Below are positions 1-8,516 of a DNA stretch of 50,588 bases, piece after piece (position 1 is the stretch's first letter; each line of letters opens with the position of its first letter). Source of the DNA: Catenulispora pinisilvae. GTDB taxonomy: Bacteria; Actinomycetota; Actinomycetes; Streptomycetales; Catenulisporaceae. The notes under the pieces were generated by a model. The model was given only the letters and a program-made list of their open reading frames with translations. It was not told the DNA's origin and made no database searches. The stretch covers positions 1 through 50,588 of the forward strand of contig NZ_JAAFZA010000057.1 in NCBI RefSeq assembly GCF_015356865.1, in the 5' to 3' direction. The translations under genes were made by a program, and so were the position numbers.

Positions 1-62
1 AGAGACAGGAGCTGGGGTTGGCTGAGGAGGCGGCTGAGGTCAGGGCTCGGATTGATGGGTGA
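1..62 (+). CDS. 3' end of an unidentified gene cut by the window edge
   Basis: Reading frame 3 is open from the first base and ends in TGA at 60-62. The 19 visible residues (ending EVRARIDG) are charged and alpha-helix-like, as C-terminal tails of actinobacterial proteins often are. Nothing identifies the family. It would converge on the AraC gene, with the heptamer array between them. It could also be chance open frame in GC-rich DNA. Confidence 0.35.
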   Translation, partial: RQELGLAEEAAEVRARIDG

Positions 63-108
63 GGCGACGCTGGGGTAGCGGCGGAATTTAGGTGTGCGCG
101 GCCGTCAC

Positions 109-171
109 CTATCCGCTATCCGCTATCCGCTATCCGCTATCCGCTACCCGCTACCCGCTACCCGCTACCCG
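109..171. repeat. Heptamer tandem array (5 CTATCCG + 4 CTACCCG)
   Basis: Nine perfect head-to-tail 7-bp units: five CTATCCG (109-143), then four CTACCCG (144-171). The last unit contains the stop codon of the AraC gene on the minus strand. Because 7 is not a multiple of 3 and each unit reads CGGRTAG on that strand, the array places TAG in all three minus-strand frames. Confidence 0.9.
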
Positions 172-1202
172 CGCGAGTTCGTCAGCGCGTGCCGGTAGTT
201 GCGTGGCGAGGTGCCCATCGCGCGTTTGAAAGCGTTGCTGAACGCGCTCTCCGATCCGTAGCCGACCTCGCGGGCCAGCAGCGCCACCGGCGCGTCACCG
301 TGCCGCAGTTCCCGGGCAGCGAGGCTCATGCGCCAGTTGAGCAGGTAGGCCAGCGGCGGTACCCCCACGGTTTCGCGGAAGCGGACGGCGAAGGCAGTGC
401 GAGACAAGGACGCTGCTTGGGCCAGTTCCTCGAGGCGCCAGGGGCGGGCGGGGTCGGCGTGCATCAGGCGCAGGGCCGGGGCGATGCGGTCGTCGGCGAG
501 GCCGCGGAGCCAGCCGGCGGGCAGGTTCTCGGTGACGAGGCTGATGCGGAGCACGTGGAGGAAGACCAGCTGCGCGATGTGGTCCATGGCCGCTGCCGCG
601 CCGGGGCGGCGGCCGGTCATCTCGTCGAGCAGCTGCTCGATCAGGCGGCGCAGGGTGGTGGCCTCGGTGGAGGTGCTGCGGACGTGGATCAGGTCCGGCA
701 GGGCACCGCGCAGCAGGCCGCCGCGGTCTCGGCTCAGATCGACGTGGCCTGCGACGCACATGACGTCCTCGCCGGAGCCGATGCGCCGGAAGCCGGTCGT
801 CGGATCGATGGGCAGTGGGCTGGAGGGCTGCGGTGTCACGCTGGGATCGCTGCACATGACGTAGGGCAGTCCGCCGTCGGAGACGATGACGTCGCCCGGG
901 GTGAGTGTCACGTGCTGGCCGCTGTCCTCGCGGACCAGGACCGGGTTGCCGCGCACGACGCAGTTCACCTTCAGCCGGTCCGGAGAGTGCAGTCGGATGG
1001 CCCACTCGCCGCCGGCCACGAACGCGCCGGACAGGGCCGCGTGGGCGTCGGCCAGGGCCAGGGCGTCGCAGAGCGGGTCGTCGGCGGCGGTCGGGCTGTC
1101 GGGGTCAGCGGCAGAGGCTTCGGCAGCGGCGGCGGCGGCGGCCGGATAAGCAGCCCCGGCGGCCGAGCCCTCTGAACGATCGAGCAACTTTTCCGAACTC
1201 AC
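165..1202 (-). CDS. AraC-family transcriptional regulator with N-terminal cupin domain
   Basis: 345 aa. Residues about 40-200 form the cupin-type ligand domain of the AraC-binding (cupin_6) subfamily, including LTPGDVIVSDGG. The last about 100 residues are the double helix-turn-helix, with LEELAQAASLSRTAFAVRF and the typical second HTH and tail (VGYGSESAFSNAFKRAMG, SPRNYRH). The start is GTG with a weak ribosome site, so a slightly later start is possible. It is divergent from the short-chain dehydrogenase 70 bp away, the usual arrangement for an AraC regulator and its target. The gene ends inside the heptamer array. Confidence 0.9.
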   Translation of the reverse strand: MSSEKLLDRSEGSAAGAAYPAAAAAAAEASAADPDSPTAADDPLCDALALADAHAALSGAFVAGGEWAIRLHSPDRLKVNCVVRGNPVLVREDSGQHVTLTPGDVIVSDGGLPYVMCSDPSVTPQPSSPLPIDPTTGFRRIGSGEDVMCVAGHVDLSRDRGGLLRGALPDLIHVRSTSTEATTLRRLIEQLLDEMTGRRPGAAAAMDHIAQLVFLHVLRISLVTENLPAGWLRGLADDRIAPALRLMHADPARPWRLEELAQAASLSRTAFAVRFRETVGVPPLAYLLNWRMSLAARELRHGDAPVALLAREVGYGSESAFSNAFKRAMGTSPRNYRHALTNSRG

Positions 1203-1272
1203 AAGTATTCATCGTACATCCCGCCCCGCCTACGGTGGTCCTGAAAGCACTTCCAGAAGGGACCCGACCACC
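1203..1272. promoter_or_regulatory. Shared divergent promoter region of araC-type gene and SDR gene
   Basis: The 70-bp gap must hold both promoters, and its left end is AT-richer than its surroundings. AGAAGGGA before the ATG at 1273 is a plausible ribosome site. I see no clear -35/-10 pair or palindrome. Confidence 0.35.
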
Positions 1273-2253
1273 ATGACCACCACCCCCCAAAAGCCCCTGA
1301 ACTCGGGCTTCGACGCCACCTCGACCGCCGACGACGTGATCAAGGGCGTCGATCTGACCGGCCGCACCGCGATCGTCACCGGCGGCTACGGCGGCATCGG
1401 GCTGGAGACCGTGCGCGTGCTGCACGCCGCCGGCGCGCAGGTCATCGTCCCGGCCCGCAACGTCGACGGCGCCAAGGCCGCGCTGCGGGAGTTCGAAGGC
1501 GTCCGCGTCGAACCCCTCGACCTCATCGACCCGGCCTCCGTCGATGCCTTCGCCGACGCCTTCCTCGCCGAGGGCCGTCCGCTGCACCTGCTGATCAACA
1601 ACGCGGGCACCATGGCCACGCCGCTCTCCCGGGACGCGCGGGGCAACGAGGCGCAGTTCGCCGTCAACCACCTCGGGCACTTCCGGCTGACCACGCGGCT
1701 GTGGCCGGCGTTGGCGGCGGCCGGCGGGGCCCGGGTCGTCGCGCTGACCTCCCGCGGCCACCGCTTCTCGCCGGTGGTGTTCGACGACCTGGCCTTCCAG
1801 CGCCGGCCCTACGTGCCGTTCGAGGCATACGGCCAGTCCAAGACCGCCAACTCGCTGTTCGCCCTCGAACTCGACCGGCGCGGCCGGGACGAGGGGATCC
1901 GGGCCTTCGCCGTGCACCCCGGCGCGATCCTCGACACCGCGCTGACGCGGCACATGGACGACGCGGCGCTGCGGGCGGCCGGTGTGGTGGAGGTCGACGG
2001 CCGACGCGTCATGGGCGCCGGGCACCCGGTCAAGACCGTCGAGCAGGGAGCGGCGACCACCGTGTGGTGCGCGACGAGCCCCATGCTGGACGGTCTGGGC
2101 GGCGTCTACTGCGAAGACTGCGACATCAGCCCGGTCATGGCCGCCGAGGACCTGGCGGCGGACAACGTGCTGGAGCTGCCCGGGGTTCTGCCCCACGCCG
2201 TGGATCAGGATGCCGCGACGAAGTTGTGGGACGTCAGCGAGCGGTTGATGTAG
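1273..2253 (+). CDS. Short-chain dehydrogenase/reductase (SDR)
   Basis: 326 aa, classical SDR fold. Visible landmarks in order: the nucleotide-binding TGGYGGIG at about residue 38, the structural NNAG at about 110, a catalytic Ser in ALTSRGHR at about 160, and the catalytic YGQSK (Tyr/Lys) at about 187. The length and the RGHR segment resemble the WW-oxidoreductase/retinol-dehydrogenase-like group often annotated simply as oxidoreductase. No signal peptide, so cytoplasmic. Probably controlled by the divergent AraC regulator, as SDR/cupin-AraC pairs are common in actinomycetes. The substrate cannot be inferred. Confidence 0.92.
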   Translation: MTTTPQKPLNSGFDATSTADDVIKGVDLTGRTAIVTGGYGGIGLETVRVLHAAGAQVIVPARNVDGAKAALREFEGVRVEPLDLIDPASVDAFADAFLAEGRPLHLLINNAGTMATPLSRDARGNEAQFAVNHLGHFRLTTRLWPALAAAGGARVVALTSRGHRFSPVVFDDLAFQRRPYVPFEAYGQSKTANSLFALELDRRGRDEGIRAFAVHPGAILDTALTRHMDDAALRAAGVVEVDGRRVMGAGHPVKTVEQGAATTVWCATSPMLDGLGGVYCEDCDISPVMAAEDLAADNVLELPGVLPHAVDQDAATKLWDVSERLM

Positions 2254-2269
2254 TGGATAGATTGGCCTG

Positions 2270-2884
2270 ATGCACGAGGCACGTCGAGTTGAGTTGGCCC
2301 GATTACCGGACGCGGTCGCGGACCTGATAGCGACGCTGACCCCCGGCGGAAGCCTGGTTCTCACGCAGGGTGGCGAACCGGTTGCGACGATCACCGCTGC
2401 CGGTTCGGCTCCGTTGGAGGGCATGGTCATTTCAGGGCATGCGAACCCAGACCCGAATCCGGGCCCGAACCCGAACCCGAACGCGGCCGACGACAGCGTC
2501 ACGGTCGTCGCCACCGCGATGAAGCTGTCGGACGGCGCGCGGACGAAGCTCTCGACCGAACTCGGCGCCGACTACATCGTCCTGGACATGCACGCCGCGC
2601 CCCGCACCGCGGACGTCCTCCTCGTCCCGCCGATCAGCCCGCAGCTGCTGCGGAACCTGCGCTCGATGTTCCCCTCGGCGCGCATAGTCATCGCCGAGAT
2701 CGACGATCCCGAGCTCAGGGTCAGCTATCAGGGTCCGGTGCGGCGGCTGCTCGACGCGGGGGCGGAGCTGTATCTCGCCTCGACGACCGTGCCGCACCTG
2801 GCGCGGCAGTTGGGGGAAGCGGTGAGTGCGCGCGGGGAGTTGGCAGCGGGGTCGGGGCGTCGTCCGCGGCTGGAACTCGAATAG
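2270..2884 (+). CDS. Unknown protein with PHD/YefM antitoxin-like N-terminus
   Basis: 204 aa, beginning 16 bp after the SDR stop and so possibly co-transcribed. Residues 1-48 resemble the Phd/YefM antitoxin fold, especially LVLTQGGEPVATI, the strand-turn that follows the N-terminal helices in that family. A Pro-Asn-rich linker (residues about 57-70, from the repeat at 2442-2483) leads to a C-terminal domain of about 120 residues that I do not recognise. It alternates hydrophobic strands and helices (DYIVLDMHA, RIVIAEIDDPEL). No toxin gene follows, since the next gene is convergent. It may be an orphan DNA-binding protein rather than an antitoxin. Confidence 0.7.
   Translation: MHEARRVELARLPDAVADLIATLTPGGSLVLTQGGEPVATITAAGSAPLEGMVISGHANPDPNPGPNPNPNAADDSVTVVATAMKLSDGARTKLSTELGADYIVLDMHAAPRTADVLLVPPISPQLLRNLRSMFPSARIVIAEIDDPELRVSYQGPVRRLLDAGAELYLASTTVPHLARQLGEAVSARGELAAGSGRRPRLELE
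2442..2483. repeat. Period-6 (CCCGAA)n array coding a Pro/Asn linker
   Basis: Degenerate GAACCC/GAATCC/GGGCCC hexamers lie in frame inside the preceding gene, giving alternating Pro and Asn/Asp/Gly residues between its two domains. Confidence 0.75.
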
Positions 2885-2960
2885 CGCCTTAGCGCCTTAG
2901 CCGACTAGCTGCGCTGGCGCTGCCGGCTCGCCATACCGGTACCGGCACCATTTCCGGTCC

Positions 2961-4568
2961 CTAGTCGACCAGCTGCGTCCGCGCCAGCCGGACCTCCTCG
3001 ATGTCCAACTTGGCCTGGATCTGCCGGAGCACGGCGTCGTCGATCCGGCGCTCGTCGCGCAGCCGCAGGAGCGTGGCCCGCTTGGCGCCGAGCAGGGCCA
3101 GGCGCAGCTCGCGGTACTGGTCGTCGAAATCGCGGAGGCGTTCGGCGGCGTCGTCGTCGAGGTCCTCACCGTCGTCGTCGGGGTCGCCGGCCCGGTTCAT
3201 ACGGAGGCGTTTCTCATATTCGCGGCGGGCCAGGTCGGCGATCTCCTGGGAGGTGCCCAGCGTCGCCGCGATGTCGGGGAGGGCTTCCATCGCCTCTTCG
3301 GCGGCGGTGCGGTTGGCCATCCGGCGCTCGGACTCGATCACGGTGTCCTCGGGCAGGTTGGCCCAGCGGACCACCGGGGGCAGGGCGAAGGCCTGGAGCA
3401 TCAGGGCCGCGATGACGCCGGCGGTGACGAAGACGATGACGTCGCGGTCCGGGAGCGGCAGGCCGTTGTCCAGGGTGTTCGGGACGGCCAGGGCGGCGGC
3501 AAGGGACACCGCGCCGCGGAAGCCGGCCAGGCCGGTGATCACCCGGAAGCCGTGGGTGACGCGGCGGGCGCGTTGGGAGGGGCGGCGGTCCACGGCGCGG
3601 ATGCCGAGGATCACGGTGAACTGGAAGGCGAAGCGGGCCGCGATCAGCACGCCGCACACGGCGGCCACCGCGGACAGGGCGCGGGCCAGGTCGAAGCTGG
3701 TCAGGTTGCGGACCGCGGACTGCGATTGCAGGCCGATCAGGACGAACAGGGCGCCGTTGAGGACGTAGGTGCCGATCGTCCAGAAGCCTTGGGAGAGCAG
3801 CCGGACCGCCGGCGTCCCCACCTTCGGGCCGAGCTGGCCCATGATCAGCCCGCACGCCACCACGGCCAGCACGCCGGAGGCCCCGATCGCCTCGGCGAGC
3901 AGGAAGGCGCTGAACGGGATGAGCAGGATCGCGACGTTCTCCAGCAGCGGGTCCTGCAGGCGCGCGCGGAGCCGGCCGCCGACGAACGCCACCGCGACGC
4001 CCGACGCGGCGCCGCCGAGGTAGGAGCGGGCGACGAGCCAGGTGACGTGCACGGTGCTGAAGTGCTCGGAGCCGATGGTGACGGAGACCGCGACGCCGTA
4101 GACGACCAGCGCGGTGCCGTCGTTGATCAGGCTCTCGGCGGCCAGCAGGTTCATCACCCGGCGCGGCAGGACCTGGCCCAGCGCCGCGACCGCCGTGGCA
4201 TCCGTCGGCGCCAGCGCCCCGCCGAGGATCCACGCCGGGCCCCACGGCACCCCGAACGCGTGGGCGACCACGGCCACCATCCCCGCCGAGAAGAGCACCA
4301 GCAGCGTGCTCATCAGCACCACACCACGCAGGCTGCGCCAGATGGCGCGCACCGAGGCGTTCAGGCTCTCCCAATAGAGCAGAGCCGGAAGGAAGACCAG
4401 CAGCACGGTGTCCGGCGGCAGATTCACGGTCCGCAGCCGCGGCACGAACCCCACCAGCACCCCGGCCGCCAGCATCAGCACCGGCGGCGCGATCCCGAAC
4501 CGGTTCCCCACGATGCCGCTGACCAGCACACAGGCGCCGATCACGACGATCACCGTGAGCGCGAGCAC
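2961..4568 (-). CDS. Na+/H+ antiporter (CPA1, NhaP-type)
   Basis: 535 aa from a GTG at 4568, chosen because GGAGG lies 8 bases upstream and the first membrane helix (VLALTVIVVIGACVL) starts at once; the longer open frame runs back into repeat DNA. About 12 hydrophobic segments fill residues 1-400. The family hallmarks GGALAPTDATAVAALG and AESLINDGTALVVY hold the ion-binding acidic residues of CPA1 exchangers. The last about 110 residues are a charged cytoplasmic tail. It exchanges monovalent cations for protons across the membrane, for pH and salt homeostasis. Convergent with the PHD-like gene and monocistronic. Confidence 0.9.
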   Translation of the reverse strand: MLALTVIVVIGACVLVSGIVGNRFGIAPPVLMLAAGVLVGFVPRLRTVNLPPDTVLLVFLPALLYWESLNASVRAIWRSLRGVVLMSTLLVLFSAGMVAVVAHAFGVPWGPAWILGGALAPTDATAVAALGQVLPRRVMNLLAAESLINDGTALVVYGVAVSVTIGSEHFSTVHVTWLVARSYLGGAASGVAVAFVGGRLRARLQDPLLENVAILLIPFSAFLLAEAIGASGVLAVVACGLIMGQLGPKVGTPAVRLLSQGFWTIGTYVLNGALFVLIGLQSQSAVRNLTSFDLARALSAVAAVCGVLIAARFAFQFTVILGIRAVDRRPSQRARRVTHGFRVITGLAGFRGAVSLAAALAVPNTLDNGLPLPDRDVIVFVTAGVIAALMLQAFALPPVVRWANLPEDTVIESERRMANRTAAEEAMEALPDIAATLGTSQEIADLARREYEKRLRMNRAGDPDDDGEDLDDDAAERLRDFDDQYRELRLALLGAKRATLLRLRDERRIDDAVLRQIQAKLDIEEVRLARTQLVD

Positions 4569-4680
4569 GCGGGCAGCCTCCAGGCGTGGGCCGGCCGCCG
4601 GCGGGACCGGCGGCGGGTGGGTCCTCGGAAGAGGTGATCTCCAGCCAGGGGGAAACCAACCGGAGGCGCGCCGGCCCAGG

Positions 4681-4800
4681 CTGGGCCGAGCTGAGCTGGG
4701 CTGAGCTGGCCGAGCCGAGCTGGCCGAGCCGAGCCGAGCTGGCCGAGCCGAGCCGAGCCGAGCCGAGCTGACTGGCTGGTTGGCTGGCCGAGCCGCGCTG
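4681..4800. repeat. Period-5 (CCGAG/GCTGA) low-complexity array
   Basis: About 120 bp of GAGCC and GAGCT pentamers with interspersed GGCTG/GGCCG lie upstream of the antiporter start. The whole gap 4569-4878 contains no convincing gene; open frames through it are repeats of Ala, Glu, Pro, Ser and Arg. Confidence 0.8.
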
Positions 4801-4878
4801 GCTGCGCCCAGCAAACCGAGCCAGCCCCGCCGCTCGCAGTCGCCCCGCCAGCGCCTACTCCGCCTCGGCCTTGGCCTC

Positions 4879-5805
4879 CTACTCCGCCTCGGCCTCCGTT
4901 CCCGCCCTCCCCACCGCCGCATGCTCAGCGCACAAGCACCCCACCCCCCGCTCGATCCACTCCCGCATCCGCCAGTCCGGATGCCGCTCGATCATCAGCG
5001 CCCTGACCTCCTCGGCGACCGTCTCCTCACTGACCGCCGAGTCGCGGCGCCGCCACGTCTCATCCCGCAGCTCCTTGAGGTAGTCGCGCACGTCGGCGAG
5101 GAGCCCGGCATCGCCGATGGCCCCGTGGCCGGGGACCACGATGCCCGGTGCCTCGGCGGCCAGCGTCTCCATCACGCGCAGCCAGCGGATGCCGGAGACG
5201 TCGGTGTCGTGGGGCGGAAACCAGGGGAAGATGGCGAACTGGCCGGTCTCGGCGAGGTCGCCGGTGAACAGGACGTCGGCGTCCGGGACCTCGACGACCT
5301 GGTCGCCGCGGCTGTGGGCGCGGCCGGTGGGGCGCAGGCGCACGGTGCGGCCGCCCAGGTCCAGGTCGTAGGTGCCGTCGTAGATGACGTCCGGCTCCGG
5401 GAGCCGCGTGCCGTCGAGCTCGCGGGCCACCGGCGCGCCCAGCTGGGTGAACATCGCCAGGTAACCCGCGCCCTTCTGGGCCAGGTCGTCGGCCTGCGCC
5501 TGGTTGACCAGGTAGGTGGCCTCGCCGCTGAACTCGTGCGCGCCGAAGGCGTGCTCCGGGTGGAAGTGGGTGGTGGTCAGGTACAGGCGGCGGCCCTTCG
5601 AATAGTCGGCGGCGAAGGCGAGGATCCGTTGGGCGTTGCGGGGTCCCAGGCCCGTCTCCACCACCAGGACCGCCTCGGTTCCGCCGATCAGCCCGACGTT
5701 GGGGACCAGGTCCACGTCCCGGTTGGGCACCACCACCAGGTCGTGGGCGAGCTCGCGGACGTCGGAGATCTCGACGATCGGGTCGGGGAAGGGGTATTCA
5801 GCCAT
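4879..5805 (-). CDS. Metallo-beta-lactamase-fold hydrolase
   Basis: 308 aa from the ATG at 5805. The metal ligands of the MBL fold are visible: THFHPEHAFGAHEF near residue 90 (HxHxEH, Glu where most members have Asp), GRAHSRGD near 170, FTGDL near 190 and VVPGHG near 225. A C-terminal helical extension of about 60 residues ends in an Ala-Glu-rich tail. The layout resembles quinoprotein-relay/SoxH-type MBL proteins, whose substrates are mostly unknown. No signal peptide. It is divergent from a LysR regulator over 96 bp, so is its likely target. Confidence 0.85.
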   Translation of the reverse strand: MAEYPFPDPIVEISDVRELAHDLVVVPNRDVDLVPNVGLIGGTEAVLVVETGLGPRNAQRILAFAADYSKGRRLYLTTTHFHPEHAFGAHEFSGEATYLVNQAQADDLAQKGAGYLAMFTQLGAPVARELDGTRLPEPDVIYDGTYDLDLGGRTVRLRPTGRAHSRGDQVVEVPDADVLFTGDLAETGQFAIFPWFPPHDTDVSGIRWLRVMETLAAEAPGIVVPGHGAIGDAGLLADVRDYLKELRDETWRRRDSAVSEETVAEEVRALMIERHPDWRMREWIERGVGCLCAEHAAVGRAGTEAEAE

Positions 5806-5860
5806 GGATCGAGTGCACCATCGGCCGGCCGGGACCGTCCAAGTCCGATCGGGCACGCCC

Positions 5861-5877
5861 GATACCGCGCGGGTATC
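5861..5877. promoter_or_regulatory. LysR-type operator GATACC-N5-GGTATC
   Basis: Perfect 6-bp inverted arms around a 5-bp spacer, containing the T-N11-A core of LysR boxes. It sits between the divergent MBL and LysR genes, 24 bp before the LysR start. Confidence 0.65.
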
Positions 5878-5901
5878 GTCCCTTGTGATGGACGAGGAAC
5901 G

Positions 5902-6786
5902 ATGATGGACCTGGAACTGCGCTCGCTCCGGTATTTCGCCGCCGTCGCCGAGGAGCTGCACTTCGGACGCGCGGCGCGCCGGCTGCACATGACCCAGCCG
6001 CCGCTGAGCCGGGCCATCCGGCAGCTGGAGGCCGACCTCGGCGTGGCGCTGTTCGAGCGGTCGCCGTCCGGGGTGGCCCTCACGCCGGTCGGCGTCTGGT
6101 TCTACCAGGACGCGCGAGCCCTGCTCGACCAGGCCGACCGGTTGCGGGCCAAGGCCGCGGCGGCGGCCGGAGCCGCGACGCTGACCGTCGGCATGCTCTC
6201 CGACGGCTCCGACGCCGACGCCTCCCGCCTGGTCAAGGCCTTCCGCGAGCGGCACCCGCACGTAGACGTCCAGGTCCGGGAGGCCGACCTGGCCGATCCG
6301 ACGTGCGGCCTGCGCTCCGGGCTGGTGGACGTGGCGCTGACCCACGGCCCGTTCGACGAGACCGGTATCAGCGTTCGAAGACTCCGGACCGATCCGGTCG
6401 GTGCGGTGCTGCGCAGCGACGACCCGCTGGCCGATCGCAAAGTCCTGCGACTGGCCGAGCTCGCCGACCGCCGCTGGTTCCGGCTCCCGGAAAGCGCCGA
6501 TCCGCTGTGGCGCGCGTTCTGGAACGCGACCACGCCGCAGGGCCCGATGCGCGAGGGCCCGATCGTGCGAACCGTGCAGGAATGCTTGCAAGCGGTGCTG
6601 TGGAACGGCACGATCGGACTGGCGCCCCGAGTCGGGGCCCTGCCGCCGGGGCTGACCTTCGTCCCCCTGGCCGACGCACCACCGACCACCGTGGTGGTCG
6701 CGTGGGCCGGCTCCCGGGACGACCCGCTGGTCCGGTCCTTCGTCCGGGTCGCGGCTCAGACCTACGGCGCCGGCACAGGAAGCTGA
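5902..6786 (+). CDS. LysR-family transcriptional regulator
   Basis: 294 aa. The N-terminal winged HTH is textbook: LRYFAAVAEELHFGRAARRL, then MTQPPLSRAIRQLEADLGVALFER, followed by the linker helix and a periplasmic-binding-protein-like effector domain (residues about 90-294). Two ATGs lie in tandem at 5902 and 5905, and GAGGAAC upstream fits the second slightly better. It probably controls the divergent MBL-fold hydrolase and itself through the site at 5861-5877. The effector is unknown. Confidence 0.93.
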   Translation: MMDLELRSLRYFAAVAEELHFGRAARRLHMTQPPLSRAIRQLEADLGVALFERSPSGVALTPVGVWFYQDARALLDQADRLRAKAAAAAGAATLTVGMLSDGSDADASRLVKAFRERHPHVDVQVREADLADPTCGLRSGLVDVALTHGPFDETGISVRRLRTDPVGAVLRSDDPLADRKVLRLAELADRRWFRLPESADPLWRAFWNATTPQGPMREGPIVRTVQECLQAVLWNGTIGLAPRVGALPPGLTFVPLADAPPTTVVVAWAGSRDDPLVRSFVRVAAQTYGAGTGS

Positions 6787-6870
6787 CGCTCATCCACCCC
6801 AGCGAATGTGTTTCCAGATTCATTAGCTAAGGTTGATGGAGCTCGTCCGAGGGCTGTCAAAGGGGGATGG

Positions 6871-7995
6871 ATGATGGGCATAGCAACGCGGCGGGGCATG
6901 GCAATGCGGCGGTTCGGCCGGTCGGCGGCGTTCGTCACGGCCTTGGCACTGGCGGCGGGTTCGGCCGCGGCGTGCTCCAGCAGCGGCTCGACGTCGGCCG
7001 GCGGGGGCGACAGTTCCGGCTCGTTCAAGGACACGCTGGAGAACATCCACGCCGTCGCACAGACCAGCGACTACATCGAGTACGGCGCCACGGCCCAGGT
7101 CGCCAAACTGGCCGGCGGCACGAAGCCGGCGACCGGCGGCCCGTTCACGCAGTTGCAGGGCATCGGCGCCGAGCAGCTGTTCCAGTACTGGGCACTCCTG
7201 CCGCCCCTGACCGGCTTCGACTCGACCACCGTGACCAGCGCGGTCACCGTCGGAAACCCCCCGAACGCGGTCGGCGTCCTCTACGGCTCCTTCGACCCGG
7301 CCGCGATCGGCGCCAAACTTGCCGCCTGGGGCTACAAGAAGCAGGACCGCGGCGGCGGCGTCACCGCCTGGATCAGCAACGACGACCACAAGTTCGACGC
7401 GACCAAGCTCGACCCGACCACCGGCGTCGGCCCGGGCATGACCGGCTGGCTGAACGTCATCTGGGTCTCGAACACAAGCATCGCCTACGGCGGCGCGACC
7501 TCCGACCTGGCAGCCGCACTGCCCGCCCAGTCCAAGCCACTGTCCAGCGACAACGTACTGAGCTCCCTCGCCGACTGCCTGGGCTCCCCACTCGGCGCCA
7601 TGGTGCTCACCGACCCCAAGACGATCGGCAACAGTGCCGCCACCGCCATCGCCTTCGGCGTCACCGCGACCAACGCGTCCGACGCCCAAGAGGAGATCTG
7701 CGTCGCGGCATCCGACGCCGCCGGCGCGAAGACGATCGCGACGGCCTTCACCAAGGCGGTCACCACCGGAACCGATCTCGTCCAGAACAATCCATGGTCG
7801 AAGGAGCTGACCGCCCCACAGACCGACGTCCTCGGCGGCTCGGCACACGTGGTGCGCCTGTCGGCCACATCGGCGAACCAACAGCCCGGCCTGGTCTTCC
7901 GCCTGGTCACCGAGGACAACTTCGGAACGCTGCTGGGCTGGCCGTTCCAACTGCAGGGGCGGCCGAGCCCGTCCGCGACGGATTCACCATCCTGA
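6871..7995 (+). CDS. Secreted protein, probable lipoprotein, function unknown
   Basis: 374 aa from the ATG at 6871, preceded by AGGGGG. The N-terminus has a basic stretch, a hydrophobic core (FVTALALAAGSAA) and a Cys followed by a Ser/Gly-rich linker (CSSSGSTSAGGG), as in actinobacterial lipoproteins. The lipobox is weak because position -3 is Ala. The remaining about 320 residues are a globular extracellular domain rich in Thr/Asn/Asp with a few Cys, and match no family I can name. It follows the LysR gene by 84 bp. Confidence 0.8.
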   Translation: MMGIATRRGMAMRRFGRSAAFVTALALAAGSAAACSSSGSTSAGGGDSSGSFKDTLENIHAVAQTSDYIEYGATAQVAKLAGGTKPATGGPFTQLQGIGAEQLFQYWALLPPLTGFDSTTVTSAVTVGNPPNAVGVLYGSFDPAAIGAKLAAWGYKKQDRGGGVTAWISNDDHKFDATKLDPTTGVGPGMTGWLNVIWVSNTSIAYGGATSDLAAALPAQSKPLSSDNVLSSLADCLGSPLGAMVLTDPKTIGNSAATAIAFGVTATNASDAQEEICVAASDAAGAKTIATAFTKAVTTGTDLVQNNPWSKELTAPQTDVLGGSAHVVRLSATSANQQPGLVFRLVTEDNFGTLLGWPFQLQGRPSPSATDSPS

Positions 7996-8370
7996 TAAAT
8001 GTGGCGCCCTCGGGGATGCTGGGGTGTCGCGTTGCCAGCATCTGAACCGGCAGCCGAAATCGCCAAGCTGCCCGCCCCGCACCCCCGAGTTTTGTATTTC
8101 TCCGGTCGGTTTTCGGTTCGTTCCCCTCGGTCGCGTCGGCAGGGCTTTGCCTACAGTGCCGGTTCTCGGGAGTCAAGTTCGCGCTGTACGCGGCCGCCAC
8201 TTCCACGCCTGACCGCAAGGGCGCGGACTTTACTCCCGGGGTTCGGCGCTGTACCCCTTGGGGCTGACGACGCGACCGTGGGGAACGGACCGGAGCCACC
8301 TCACAAACCGCCAGCGCAGGGCCCTGAGGTGACCCCCCTATGGAACCGCGCCAGTTCCCCGAGGGAGCCG

Positions 8371-8398
8371 AGAGCCCCCGCCGGAGGCGCCGGGCTCT
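8371..8398. terminator. Strong GC hairpin
   Basis: AGAGCCC pairs with GGGCTCT around an inner CGCC-GGA-GGCG stem. There is no T-run. It could end transcription from the lipoprotein gene or from an RNA in the gap. Confidence 0.5.
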
Positions 8399-8408
8399 TC
8401 ATCACAGT

Positions 8409-8516
8409 TCTTGACCTTGATCTTGCTTGTGCTCTTGCCGTTGATCTTGCTTGGGCTCTTGATCTTGCTCTTGATCTGGCTCTTGCCTGTGCTTGTGCTC
8501 GTGCTCTGACTTGCCG
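8409..8516. repeat. Degenerate period-6 (CTTGNN)n array
   Basis: About 17 hexamers of the form CTTGAT, CTTGCT, CTTGTG or CTCGTG. Read on the minus strand it would code a Lys/Ser/Ile-rich tract unlike any real protein, so it is probably non-coding. Confidence 0.85.

Noticed and set aside
4569-4922. 118-residue N-terminal extension of the antiporter
   Set aside because: It translates the period-5 array into Ala/Arg/Pro/Ser repeats; GTG 4568 has a good ribosome site and starts at the first membrane helix.
4780-5901. Long N-terminal extension of the LysR protein
   Set aside because: It is antisense to the MBL gene; the HTH starts right after 5902 with a suitable ribosome site.
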